Assembly (NCBI RefSeq): GCF_000424985.1
Contig: NZ_AUKX01000021.1
Coordinates: 1-64,000, forward strand
DNA: 64,000 bases
Direction: 5' to 3'
DNA from: Arenibacter latericius DSM 15913
Lineage (GTDB): Bacteria; Bacteroidota; Bacteroidia; Flavobacteriales; Flavobacteriaceae
Both the position numbers and the translations under genes were made by a program. Below, piece after piece: positions 54,314 to 63,274 of this stretch (positions within the stretch are counted from its first letter, which is position 1; each line of letters begins with the position of its first letter). A model generated the notes under the pieces. The model worked only from the letters and a program-made list of their open reading frames with translations. It had not been told where the DNA came from and did not search any database.

Positions 54314-55012
54314 ATGCAAGAAAAACCAACCTCCTTCTCCATAAAAAAATGGTCCGATGATGATAAACCACGAGAGAAGTTATTAAATAAGGGAAGTGGG
54401 GTGCTTTCAGATGCAGAATTAATCGCAATTTTAATTGGTTCTGGAAGTCGAAATGAAAGTGCAGTAGAACTCTCAAAACGAATTTTAGCCTCGGTTAATA
54501 ACAACCTTAATGAGTTAGGAAGGCTTTCTGTAAAACAATTAATGCAATTCAAAGGCATTGGAGAGGCAAAAGCAGTTTCAATTGTTGCTGCTTTGGAGAT
54601 AGGACGTAGACGAAGAGATGGTAATGGATTGAAGGTTATCAAAATCAAGTCGAGCACTAGTGTTTTCGATCTTTTACAACCTAAAATGGGGGAGCTACCT
54701 CATGAAGAGTTTTGGATTGTATACCTCAATAATTCTAATAAAGTGTTACTTGCAAAACAACAAAGTAAAGGTGGGATTACCGGAACTTTGGTGGATGTTC
54801 GTCTGGTATTAAAGCAAGCCTTGGAGCTTGGTGCTGTTGGGCTAATCCTTGCGCATAATCACCCTTCTGGAACTTTAAAGCCTAGTGAAGCTGATAAACA
54901 GATTACTCAAAAATTAAAAATAGCATCCCAAGCCTTGGACATAAAAGTGTTAGATCATATCATCATTACTCAAAAAGATTATTTTAGTTTTGCCGATGAA
55001 GGCCTGCTCTGA
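54314..55012 (+). CDS. radC: RadC-family JAB/MPN-domain protein
   Basis: 232 aa. N-terminal helix-hairpin-helix region (KGSGVLSDAELIAILIGSGS, then LMQFKGIGEAKAVSIVAALE). A C-terminal MPN metalloprotease-like domain follows, with EEFWIVYLNNSNKVL, KGGITGTLVDVRLVLKQALE and the JAMM His-x-His-Pro-Ser-Gly in ILAHNHPSGTLKPSEAD. The historical repair role is not well supported and the true function is unclear. ATG 54314; upstream TATCTTTA (one base off the -7 consensus) lies at about 54301, very near the start. Not accompanied by mobile-element genes. Confidence 0.92.
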   Translation: MQEKPTSFSIKKWSDDDKPREKLLNKGSGVLSDAELIAILIGSGSRNESAVELSKRILASVNNNLNELGRLSVKQLMQFKGIGEAKAVSIVAALEIGRRRRDGNGLKVIKIKSSTSVFDLLQPKMGELPHEEFWIVYLNNSNKVLLAKQQSKGGITGTLVDVRLVLKQALELGAVGLILAHNHPSGTLKPSEADKQITQKLKIASQALDIKVLDHIIITQKDYFSFADEGLL

Positions 55013-55130
55013 TATATAAACCTATCGAGCTCTGCTAATAGGCTGTTTAAATATTCCGTAAAGTGTTGTCGGGATATTTTTTAAAACTACTATTATTTGC
55101 TAGGGCCTAATATCCGTAAGGAGAAAATTA

Positions 55131-56432
55131 TTGACTATGTTGCTTATTTATACCCATAAAATCACCTCTCGTTTTAGATATACAACCAAGCATTTGTTTA
55201 CGTCTATTTTGGGGATAGAAGTGGTCTACACTACCAAAGTAGAGGACTTTATAAAACATACTGGTCCCAAAATAACGTATACTAAACAGCCCCTACAAAA
55301 CGAGTTTTTTGTAAGAAGTAATGATCTTTTGTTTGAACAAGGGATTAACGATCTTCAGATCCATGTTTCGGATTGGGATGGCACCCCCTGCTTTTTTACC
55401 GCTGGGGAACGTAGTAATTTACCGTTCGATATTTTTGCGGCTAGTTTTTATTTATTAAGTAGGTATGAGGAGTATTTGCCTCATGTAAAGGACATACACG
55501 GTAGGTTTCCCCCCAAAGACAGTCTAGCATATCAAAACAATTTCTTGCACATGCCTGTCGTAGATATATGGGCAAATAAATTGTTAGAATTGCTTAAAGA
55601 TAAGTTCCCAGATTTAGTGTTTAAACCCAAAAGCTATCGCTTTACGCCTGTAATTGATGTAACTACTTCCCATTGTTTTTTGCATAGAGGTTTGGTAAGA
55701 GGGATATCGGGGCTTCTTTTAGACTTAGGATCGCTGAGGTTAAAAAGAGTGGTAGATAGGATTTCGGTTTTGATGAAATTAAAAAAAGATCCCTATGACA
55801 ACTTTTTTGAGTTGATAGAGCTGCACAATCAATTTAAGTTAAAAGGAATGTTCTTTTTTCAATTCGCAGGATACTCTACCTATGATAAGAATGTGTCTAC
55901 CCGAAATAATAAATTTAAATACCTTATTAAGTCGGTTGCCGATTATGAGATGGTTTCCCTCTGCTGTTCTTATAGTTCCTTTGATGATATTAACCTTATC
56001 AAGGAAGAAAAAAGAAATCTTTCCAATGTAATTCATAGGCCTATCAATAGTTCTCGTATGCGATTTAATAGGGTAGATATACCCGAAACTTATAGAAATC
56101 TAGTAGAGGCCGATTTTACTCACGATTATACAATGGGGTATACTCATGAAAGTGGATTTAGAGCTGGGAGTTGTTCTCCGTTTTATTTCTATGACATACT
56201 TTTGGAGGTGCAACAACCTATAAAAATACATCCCTTTGCAGTTCATGACTATAGCTTATTGAAATTTAAGACTAAGGAAGAGGCGCTTACTGAGGTAGAA
56301 GCATTGGCTAAGGAAGTGAGAAAAGTTAACGGTACGTTTGTTTCAGTGTTCTCTAATGAACTTTTAGGTGGGGAAGCAAAGTTAGATTGGAAAGATTTGT
56401 ATAGAAACATAATTAAAAAAGTATATGTATAA
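55131..56432 (+). CDS. Polysaccharide-deacetylase-like protein
   Basis: 433 aa, cytoplasmic by sequence (no signal peptide). Resembles the Flavobacteria proteins annotated as polysaccharide deacetylase family: an N-terminal domain (~1-150, with DWDGTPCFF and LPFDIFAASFYLLSRYEEYLPH, HMPVVDIW) followed by a NodB-like barrel. In that barrel the usual Asp-Asp metal pair near the first strand reads FTPVIDVTTSHCF, one Asp only, so catalysis is uncertain. GYTHESGFRAGSC matches the later substrate loop. Start: an AAGGAG site at 55118-55123 is 7 nt from TTG 55131 and 13 nt from ATG 55137, so the TTG is preferred. The HAD gene overlaps its end by 8 bp. Confidence 0.65.
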   Translation: MTMLLIYTHKITSRFRYTTKHLFTSILGIEVVYTTKVEDFIKHTGPKITYTKQPLQNEFFVRSNDLLFEQGINDLQIHVSDWDGTPCFFTAGERSNLPFDIFAASFYLLSRYEEYLPHVKDIHGRFPPKDSLAYQNNFLHMPVVDIWANKLLELLKDKFPDLVFKPKSYRFTPVIDVTTSHCFLHRGLVRGISGLLLDLGSLRLKRVVDRISVLMKLKKDPYDNFFELIELHNQFKLKGMFFFQFAGYSTYDKNVSTRNNKFKYLIKSVADYEMVSLCCSYSSFDDINLIKEEKRNLSNVIHRPINSSRMRFNRVDIPETYRNLVEADFTHDYTMGYTHESGFRAGSCSPFYFYDILLEVQQPIKIHPFAVHDYSLLKFKTKEEALTEVEALAKEVRKVNGTFVSVFSNELLGGEAKLDWKDLYRNIIKKVYV

Positions 56433-57114
56433 AGAGTCGGTTACCGATGTGTTTTTTGATTTGGATCATACACTTTGGGATTTTGAGAGAAATTCGGCAT
56501 TAACATTTCAAAAAATTTTGGCAGAATGTGGAGTGGGGATCGATTTAAATGAATTTTTAAAAGCATATGTCCCCATAAATCTCAAATTTTGGAAATTGTA
56601 TAGGGAAGGGAAAATTAATAAAAGTGAGTTGAGGTATCAAAGATTGAAAACAACCTTCGATTCGTTAAAATATGGTGTAGGGGACGATTTAATAGATACT
56701 TTGGCCGATCAGTATATTGTACATTTGTCTTCTTACAATCACTTATTCCCCAATACTATAGAGGTTTTAAACTATCTAAAACCTAATTATAAGCTTCATA
56801 TCATTACCAATGGGTTTCAGGAAGTACAGGATAGGAAGTTGCGTAATGCTAATATTGATAGCTTTTTTGATCAGGTAATAAATTCCGAAATGGCAGGGGC
56901 AAAGAAACCAGATCCTTCAATTTTCCAACTTGCGTTAGAAAAAGCCAAAACGGTGCCTCAAAATTCAATTATGATTGGGGATAGTTTGGAGGCAGATATT
57001 CTTGGAGCTAAGGCGGTAGGGCTTCACACGTTACATTTTAATGCGCATAATGAACCCAAACACGATTATTGTTGCATGATTCACGATTTAAATGAAATAA
57101 AATTGTTTTTATAG
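56425..57114 (+). CDS. HAD-family phosphatase, YjjG type
   Basis: 229 aa haloacid-dehalogenase-fold hydrolase, most like YjjG noncanonical pyrimidine nucleotidases. Motif I DVFFDLDHTLWDFERN, a helical cap (LKFWKLYREGKINKSELRYQRL), motif II IITNGFQEVQ, motif III Lys in AGAKKPDPSIF, motif IV IGDSLEADILGAKAVG. Cytoplasmic. The ATG lies 8 bp inside the upstream gene, indicating translational coupling. Substrate not certain. Confidence 0.85.
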   Translation: MYKESVTDVFFDLDHTLWDFERNSALTFQKILAECGVGIDLNEFLKAYVPINLKFWKLYREGKINKSELRYQRLKTTFDSLKYGVGDDLIDTLADQYIVHLSSYNHLFPNTIEVLNYLKPNYKLHIITNGFQEVQDRKLRNANIDSFFDQVINSEMAGAKKPDPSIFQLALEKAKTVPQNSIMIGDSLEADILGAKAVGLHTLHFNAHNEPKHDYCCMIHDLNEIKLFL

Positions 57115-57172
57115 AGTTATATTTAACGTAAGGCTGCAGTGATTTATTGCGTCTTGTTATAATTAGCTCTAT

Positions 57173-57715
57173 ATGGCAAATAAGAGTTTTTTACTTTCCT
57201 TAATATTTCTGCTAGGATTCGCTTCCTGTGTAGAGCGGCCAGATTTTGACCAATTAGATGATTTAAGCGTCACACCTACCATTGAGGGCAGTATCTTATA
57301 TGTAGAGTCTCCAGAAGACTTGTTGAACAAGTCTGCCGACACCGTATTTTATAGTCAAGACTTTAGTTTTAATGGGTTTAATGAGGATGTCTTTGCAGAC
57401 AGGGTGTTAGAAGGCACTATTTCCTATGAGGTGGAAAATACTACAAGTAAGGAATTAGAGGTTACTATTACCTTCCTAGATGAGAATGAGATAGTTTTGG
57501 ATGAGGAGAAATTTAGTATGGCTCCTGAGCCAACCTCAATACTTAAAAGGGATGTGGCTTATGGTGGCTTTGGGAAAAGCCTTGAAATAATTAAGAATAC
57601 CTCTATTATTAGGTTTAGTGTCAGAAACTTAGGAGATACTAGTAGTATTTCAAGTCTTCCAGATCCTAAGATTATCTTTAGGTCTAGTGGTAAATTTATG
57701 ATGAGACTGCGATGA
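57173..57715 (+). CDS. Hypothetical lipoprotein (upstream of a DUF5723 protein)
   Basis: 180 aa. Signal peptide with lipobox GFASC (Cys19) and an acidic mature start (VERPDFDQLDD). The remainder is predicted beta-rich, with EGTISYEVENTTSKELEVTI and FLDENEIVLDEEKF typical of an immunoglobulin-like fold. No named family is recognised. Its stop overlaps the start of the DUF5723 gene (ATGA), so the two are coupled and probably form an envelope complex (inference). Confidence 0.7.
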   Translation: MANKSFLLSLIFLLGFASCVERPDFDQLDDLSVTPTIEGSILYVESPEDLLNKSADTVFYSQDFSFNGFNEDVFADRVLEGTISYEVENTTSKELEVTITFLDENEIVLDEEKFSMAPEPTSILKRDVAYGGFGKSLEIIKNTSIIRFSVRNLGDTSSISSLPDPKIIFRSSGKFMMRLR

Positions 57716-59148
57716 GATTGATTTTTGGGGTCTTATTGTTTTACCTGTATAGTTGTGCAGGCCTTTCTGCTCAGAACAAACAATTGCTTTACGATTTTAC
57801 AGGCAACCCAGATGCCCTTATGATTAATCCTGGGATGTTGACAGATTTTAAGTGGTATGCTGGTATACCTATGGTATCAGGATTCTCTTTTCAAGCAGGC
57901 ACTAATGCCGTTACGGTACATGATCTTTTTGCTGCGGATGGACTAGATTTTACAGAAAAAGTAAAGGATAGGGTGGTGTATAATTTGGATATAAATGATC
58001 AGCTTAGTGGTACTTATCAGGTAACCTTATTTAATGGTGGATTTAGGGGAAGAAACCTCAAAGACTTTTATTCATTTGGGATTTATAACGAAGGGGATGG
58101 CATAGGCTACTTTTTTAAAGATTATGCTACTTTGGCTTTCGAGGGAAATGCAGATCAATTAGATAGGAGGTTTAATTTAGGTCATTTAAATACTCGGGGT
58201 GAAATGGTTACCGTTTTCCATTTTGGCATCAATAGGAGGATAAATAAACAGCTTACAGTTGGGGCTAGAGCAAAAATATATTCAAGTGTTCTTAATTTTA
58301 CCTCCACCAAGAATAAAGGCCATTTTATAACTACTAAGGGAGAAAGAAATTTAATAGCTAATACTATAGACGCCGACTTAGAATTTAGATCTTCGGGACT
58401 TCGTAGGCTAGAGGATGCATGGAGTAATAATCGTTCCCAATTACCCAAAATATTAGCGCGCAGGATGTTTTTTGGAGGAGATTTAGGATTCGGAGCCGAT
58501 TTTGGTTTTACTTACCACCTAAATAGTAAAACGGTAATTACAGGAAGTATTTTGGATTTAGGGTTTGTTTATAATTCTACAGATGTAAAAAACTATACTT
58601 TAAAAGGAGCAACAACAGTAGAAGGAATTGAGGCTGTTTTCTCAGGAGCTCCTTCAGATGGAGTTAAGGACCATTGGCAAGAGTTTGTAGACGATATAAA
58701 CGACATGGTTCCTTATGAGACAAATAATGAGAGCTATATAACTTTTAGGCCTACAAAATTATATGGATCCCTAAGGTATAATTTTGGAAAGCGAATACCC
58801 TCTCGCCGTAACTATGATTGTAAGGATTATGTGCGCGAAGGGAGAGCCTATGATGGGTATAATAATGGGGTAGGAGGTCAATTATATATGATTAATAGAC
58901 CAAAGGGGCCGCAAGCTGCACTAACAGCTTTTTACATGCATAGGTTTGATAATGCAATCACTGTAAAAACCACTTATACGGTAGATAAGTTTTCTTATTC
59001 TAATATTGGAGTTGGTGTAAATTTTCAGGCTGGTCCTGTAAATTTTTATGTAATGGCCGATAACCTATTAGAATATAATAATCTTGTGGATAGTCATTAT
59101 GCTTCTTTTCAGTTCGGATTAAATATTATATCTTGGGGGAAGAATTAA
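57712..59148 (+). CDS. DUF5723 family outer-membrane protein
   Basis: 478 aa. Signal peptide MRLIFGVLLFYLYSCAGLSAQ; the Cys is not in a lipobox. Mature part begins with NPDALMINPGMLTDFKWYAG and continues as a barrel of alternating hydrophobic strands ending in SFQFGLNIISW. The pattern resembles PorV/FadL-like and DUF5723 barrels. Between a coupled lipoprotein (overlap ATGA) and a periplasmic protein 12 bp after. Function unknown. Confidence 0.8.
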   Translation: MRLIFGVLLFYLYSCAGLSAQNKQLLYDFTGNPDALMINPGMLTDFKWYAGIPMVSGFSFQAGTNAVTVHDLFAADGLDFTEKVKDRVVYNLDINDQLSGTYQVTLFNGGFRGRNLKDFYSFGIYNEGDGIGYFFKDYATLAFEGNADQLDRRFNLGHLNTRGEMVTVFHFGINRRINKQLTVGARAKIYSSVLNFTSTKNKGHFITTKGERNLIANTIDADLEFRSSGLRRLEDAWSNNRSQLPKILARRMFFGGDLGFGADFGFTYHLNSKTVITGSILDLGFVYNSTDVKNYTLKGATTVEGIEAVFSGAPSDGVKDHWQEFVDDINDMVPYETNNESYITFRPTKLYGSLRYNFGKRIPSRRNYDCKDYVREGRAYDGYNNGVGGQLYMINRPKGPQAALTAFYMHRFDNAITVKTTYTVDKFSYSNIGVGVNFQAGPVNFYVMADNLLEYNNLVDSHYASFQFGLNIISWGKN

Positions 59149-59160
59149 TATAGGTCTTAC

Positions 59161-60036
59161 ATGAAAAAAATATTAGTATCCTTCCTTCTTTTAAGTTGCT
59201 ATTTAGGAATGTCTCAAGCAGAATTAAACAACTATAAATATATTATTGTTCCGGTTAAGTTTGAGGCTTTTAAGGAGGAGAATCAACATCAGACGAGTAC
59301 ATTAATTAAATATATATTAACTCAGAATGGGTTTAATGCGGTATATGACAATGCCTTGCCAGAAGATTTATTAAGCAATAGGTGTTTAGGGCTTTTATTG
59401 GCTCTACATGACGATTCTTCCATGTTTACAACTAAACTTAATCTTAGTTTAAAAGATTGTCAGTCGCAAGAAATATTTGTAACCCAGGAGGGGAGAAGTA
59501 AGGAAAAGGACTTTAAAGAGGCTTATTCTGGAGCTATTAAAGAAAGTCTTCAATCTTTATCGGGTGAAGGGTACCGCTATGAGCCTAGTAGTTCTACAGC
59601 TCCTTTAATAGTTAGCTATAAAGATGATGTAAAGAGAATTCCTCAAACCGCAACTCAGGATACAAAAAAGAATACCCCTACGCCAATTGTGCAGCAAAAA
59701 GCCACACCAGAGAATCAATCATTTAAAGATATGTCACCTGTACCCTCAGACTATGTTCAAGAAGATGTATCGTTTGCCTCAGATGCTAAGGAGGTTATGG
59801 ATGTAGTGGAAAGTGACGTCCTATATGCACAGGCCATAACTAATGGATATCAGTTGGTAGACAGTACTCCTAAAATAGTTATGACCCTACAACAAACTAG
59901 TTTCAGTAATTTTTATTTTGCCAAGCCTAATTGGCAGGAGGAAAGTGGAATTTTATTTAAAAAAGGAGGGAATTGGATTTTTGAATATTATGACGGAAAC
60001 GAATTGGTCAACAAAAAAATGAATATTAAATTTTAA
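59161..60036 (+). CDS. Hypothetical periplasmic protein (291 aa)
   Basis: Signal peptide MKKILVSFLLLSCYLGMSQ. N-terminal half (20-140) is a globular domain with YKYIIVPVKFEAFKEENQ and EAYSGAIKESLQSL. Then a Thr/Pro/Gln-rich linker (~150-190) and a C-terminal domain whose end, GGNWIFEYYDGNELVNKKM, looks like a small beta domain. No family is recognised. Third gene of the set with the lipoprotein and the DUF5723 barrel, 12 bp after the latter. Confidence 0.65.
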   Translation: MKKILVSFLLLSCYLGMSQAELNNYKYIIVPVKFEAFKEENQHQTSTLIKYILTQNGFNAVYDNALPEDLLSNRCLGLLLALHDDSSMFTTKLNLSLKDCQSQEIFVTQEGRSKEKDFKEAYSGAIKESLQSLSGEGYRYEPSSSTAPLIVSYKDDVKRIPQTATQDTKKNTPTPIVQQKATPENQSFKDMSPVPSDYVQEDVSFASDAKEVMDVVESDVLYAQAITNGYQLVDSTPKIVMTLQQTSFSNFYFAKPNWQEESGILFKKGGNWIFEYYDGNELVNKKMNIKF

Positions 60037-60209
60037 GCATTATTAATGCTGAAAGACATCTAGATGCTAACTGCGAAATCCCTTTTGGGAGTAATGTTGT
60101 AGTTAGTAGTTTTATGCAGGAATGTGCTGTTCTTCTCTGAGGTTTGGCTTTATATAATTAAGACTAAGTGGTCGATGGTGGCATCTCTGCACTAGGAAGA
60201 CTCTAAATG

Positions 60210-61487
60210 CTACATGTTATACTTGTCTTTCCATCGGTTCTTTAAAAACTCTTTAATGGCTTTTTCCCGTTGGTTGTTGCCTGGACTATAAAAACTAGTC
60301 CCTTTTAGTTCATCGGGCATAAACTCTTCCTCAACAAAATTATTGGCATAGTCATGAGCGTATTTATATTCTTGTCCGTATCCAAGATCCTTCATAAGTT
60401 TAGTTGGAGCATTACGCAATTTTAGGGGGACGGAGAGATCTCCTGTTTGTTTTACGGTTTGTTGCGCTTTGTTAATAGCCATATAACTTGCGTTACTTTT
60501 TGGAGAGGTGGCAAGGTATATTACGCATTGACTAAGTATTATTCTAGCTTCTGGATAACCAATTGTAGTTACGGCCTGAAAGGTGGTATTGGCGATTACC
60601 AAAGCTGTAGGGTTGGCAATGCCTATATCCTCAGAGGCAGCTATAATTAATCTTCGGGCAATAAATTTTACATCCTCCCCACCTTCAATCATTCTGGCAA
60701 GCCAATAAACAGCAGCATTGGGGTCGCTCCCCCGGATAGATTTTATAAAGGCAGATATAATATCGTAATGTTGCTCTCCAGTTTTATCGTATAGAACAGT
60801 ATTCTGTTGAACTTTGCTTAGTACTAACTCATCGGTAATAGTAACGTCATCAGTAGCTTCAGAATTAATGATAAGCTCAAAGATATTTAATAGCTTTCTA
60901 CCATCCCCTCCAGAGAGTCTAAGTAGTGCTTCGGTTTCCTTGAGGTGTATGGTTTTCTTTTTTAGATACGTATCTAGTTCCATAGCCCTTCTTAATAAGG
61001 CTATCAAATCTTCTTTACCAAACGGATTTAAAATATAAACCTGACACCTAGATAATAAAGCAGGAATTACTTCAAAACTGGGGTTCTCTGTAGTAGCACC
61101 GACCAAAGTTACCCAGCCTTTTTCAACAGCTCCTAGAAGAGAATCTTGTTGTGATTTGCTAAATCTATGAATCTCATCTATAAATAGTATAGGGTTTTTG
61201 GTAGTAAATAACCCCCCACTTTGCTTAGCCTTATCTATAACCTCCCTAATGTCTTTTACGCCACTGCTTATGGCGCTTAGAGTATAGAAAGGTCTTCCAC
61301 TTTCTTCTGCAATTATATTAGCCAGGGTTGTTTTTCCTGTACCAGGAGGACCCCATAAAATTAAAGAAGGGAGAATACCTTTTTTAATCTGATTGGTAAG
61401 AGATCCTTTTTCTCCTACCAAATGATGTTGACTTATGTAATCTTCTAATGTTTTGGGGCGTACCCTTTCTGCAAGTGGTTCGTTCAT
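60210..61487 (-). CDS. rarA: Replication-associated recombination protein A (RarA/MgsA)
   Basis: AAA+ ATPase acting at stalled replication forks. 425 aa. [20 protein letters not shown] is the family start. Walker [14 protein letters not shown], Walker [19 protein letters not shown], sensor 1 [21 protein letters not shown], and a C-terminal oligomerisation part with [24 protein letters not shown] -7 box ends about 6 nt before the ATG, so the transcript appears leaderless or nearly so. Confidence 0.95.
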   Translation of the reverse strand: MNEPLAERVRPKTLEDYISQHHLVGEKGSLTNQIKKGILPSLILWGPPGTGKTTLANIIAEESGRPFYTLSAISSGVKDIREVIDKAKQSGGLFTTKNPILFIDEIHRFSKSQQDSLLGAVEKGWVTLVGATTENPSFEVIPALLSRCQVYILNPFGKEDLIALLRRAMELDTYLKKKTIHLKETEALLRLSGGDGRKLLNIFELIINSEATDDVTITDELVLSKVQQNTVLYDKTGEQHYDIISAFIKSIRGSDPNAAVYWLARMIEGGEDVKFIARRLIIAASEDIGIANPTALVIANTTFQAVTTIGYPEARIILSQCVIYLATSPKSNASYMAINKAQQTVKQTGDLSVPLKLRNAPTKLMKDLGYGQEYKYAHDYANNFVEEEFMPDELKGTSFYSPGNNQREKAIKEFLKNRWKDKYNM

Positions 61488-61492
61488 AACGG

Positions 61493-61500
61493 CAAAAATA
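61493..61500 (-). promoter_or_regulatory. Promoter -7 box (TATTTTTG) of rarA, adjoining the start codon
   Basis: Exact match on the minus strand, 5 nt from the ATG at 61487. Transcription would begin at or within a base or two of the start codon. Confidence 0.45.
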
Positions 61501-61577
61501 AGATATTTATATAGATGACAATTTATCCGAAATTGGAAACATGGCTAGAATGTTGATTAAATATTTATATTTCAGGT

Positions 61578-62339
61578 ATGACAGAGAATTCATATTTTAA
61601 GTTTTCAAATTCGGTTATAATATTACCGCTTCTTACTGTACTTATCATTTGGACGGTTTTTTTTATAGAGCTAAAACTGCAAGTTAATCTAAATCAGTAC
61701 GGAATCTATCCTAGGAGTTTAAACGGGTTAAGAGGTGTTGTTTTAAGTCCTTTTATACACGCTTCTGTAGATCATCTTTATAATAACACTATTCCGATTG
61801 CAATCCTTACAGCTGCTCTAGTTTATTTTTATAGGGGGATTGCGTTTAAGGTGTTATTAATTGGAGTGCTATTATCAGGACTTATTACCTGGTTAATCGG
61901 CAGGCCTAGCTACCATATTGGGATGAGTGGGGTAATTTATGTTTTGGTGAGCTTTATATTTTTTAAAGGCGTTTTATCTAAGCATTATAGATTAGTGGCA
62001 CTTTCATTTATAGTTGTATTTATCTATGGGAGTATGTTGTGGTATATTTTTCCTGTTAAAGAAGGTATTTCTTGGGAGGGGCATTTGGGGGGATTCTCAA
62101 CCGGATTGCTATTGGCCCTCACACTACGCGCCTCATTACCTAAGCCTAAAAAGTACGATTGGGAAAGGGAGGACTATAATGAGGAGGAGGATGAATTCCT
62201 AAAGCATTTTGATGAAAATGGGAACTTCATTGAGTCGCCCAAGGAAGAGCCAGAACAGGATTTAGATCAGCCGCGAATATTTTATCACTATAAGAAAATA
62301 GAAAAAGAGGACCTCAAAGATGATGAGGCCCCAAATTAA
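61578..62339 (+). CDS. Rhomboid-family intramembrane serine protease
   Basis: 253 aa, six to seven helices. Asn in HASVDHLYNNT near the catalytic region, nucleophile Ser in HIGMSGVIYVL (GxSG), catalytic His in WEGHLGGFSTGL. Cytosolic C-terminal tail of ~70 residues, highly acidic (EREDYNEEEDEFLKHFDENG). Divergent from rarA. Substrate unknown. Confidence 0.88.
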   Translation: MTENSYFKFSNSVIILPLLTVLIIWTVFFIELKLQVNLNQYGIYPRSLNGLRGVVLSPFIHASVDHLYNNTIPIAILTAALVYFYRGIAFKVLLIGVLLSGLITWLIGRPSYHIGMSGVIYVLVSFIFFKGVLSKHYRLVALSFIVVFIYGSMLWYIFPVKEGISWEGHLGGFSTGLLLALTLRASLPKPKKYDWEREDYNEEEDEFLKHFDENGNFIESPKEEPEQDLDQPRIFYHYKKIEKEDLKDDEAPN

Positions 62340-62369
62340 TTTACTTCTATGGTAAATAACTAAATATCT

Positions 62370-63119
62370 TTATTTGGAAAGTGTATCCTGACGCTGCCTA
62401 ACCACTTCGTATAAGAAAACCCCGCAGGCAACCGATACGTTTAACGAGCCTATACTTCCTAACATCGGCAGTTTTGCCAAATGGTCGGATGCTTTTAATA
62501 TTGAGGGAGATATTCCCAAGTCCTCTGATCCCATAATGATAGCTGTGGGAGAGGTAAATGATACGTCATAAATAGTGTTGTCTGTTTTCTCAGTAGCTGC
62601 AACCACCTGAACTCCTGAAGCCTGTAAAAAGAATACGGCGTCTTTTATATGGTCTACCTTGGCAATAGGTACTCTAAATGCTGCTCCGGCCGATGTTTTT
62701 ATAGTATCAGCGGTTACAGGTGCAGCGCCTCTTTTTTGTATTATAATTCCATCTACTCCCGTGCATTCAGCGGTACGGATTATAGCTCCAAAATTACGTA
62801 CATCAGAAAGTTGGTCCAGTAAGAGGAATAATGGTGCCTTCTCTTTTTCCGTTACATTAGCTACCATTTCTTCAATGGAAAGAAAGCTAATAGGGGAGAT
62901 ATTGGCTACAACACCTTGATGATTGTTCTTGGTGAGTCTATTGAGTTTTTCAACAGGAACATAGGAAGCGATAATGCCATTTTTTCTTAACAGTGTCTCT
63001 AATTCCCGGGAGAGATCGCCTTTTAATCCTTTTTGGATAAAGACTTTATCTATGGGTTCGTTGGCGTTGATGGCTTCGATAACTGCTCTAATGCCATAAA
63101 TTTGGGTTGATTTTTCCAT
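62370..63119 (-). CDS. rlmB: 23S rRNA (guanosine-2'-O-)-methyltransferase RlmB
   Basis: SpoU/TrmH-type knotted methyltransferase modifying Gm2251 of 23S rRNA. 249 aa: N-terminal substrate-binding domain (YGIRAVIEAINANEPIDKVF) and SPOUT domain with LLDQLSDVRNFGAIIRTAEC, IIMGSEDLGIS and GSIGSLNVSVACGVFLYE. Its -7 box (TATATTTG, minus strand 63132-63125) also nearly touches the ATG. Confidence 0.94.
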   Translation of the reverse strand: MEKSTQIYGIRAVIEAINANEPIDKVFIQKGLKGDLSRELETLLRKNGIIASYVPVEKLNRLTKNNHQGVVANISPISFLSIEEMVANVTEKEKAPLFLLLDQLSDVRNFGAIIRTAECTGVDGIIIQKRGAAPVTADTIKTSAGAAFRVPIAKVDHIKDAVFFLQASGVQVVAATEKTDNTIYDVSFTSPTAIIMGSEDLGISPSILKASDHLAKLPMLGSIGSLNVSVACGVFLYEVVRQRQDTLSK

Positions 63120-63124
63120 TGATG

Positions 63125-63132
63125 CAAATATA
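63125..63132 (-). promoter_or_regulatory. Promoter -7 box (TATATTTG) of rlmB, adjoining the start codon
   Basis: Exact match on the minus strand, 5 nt from ATG 63119; predicts a leaderless or near-leaderless mRNA. Confidence 0.45.
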
Positions 63133-63218
63133 TGTTAAATGAACCTTTGAAAAGTTATTCTACTTAATTTAATATTTTTTGATGTTTTGGGAAGGTAGGA
63201 CGAAATTGTTAGAATATA

Positions 63219-63254
63219 AAAAAGTCGTCTAAAATTAATTTTAGACGACTTTTT
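63219..63254. terminator. Perfect palindromic terminator between rlmB and the Calx-beta-like gene
   Basis: A 36-bp perfect palindrome, each arm 18 bp (AAAAAGTCGTCTAAAATT and its complement), flanked by A on one side and T on the other. It ends 20 bp from the stop of the minus-strand gene at 63275. Confidence 0.85.
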
Positions 63255-63274
63255 AAAAATTACTGTATTGTTGA

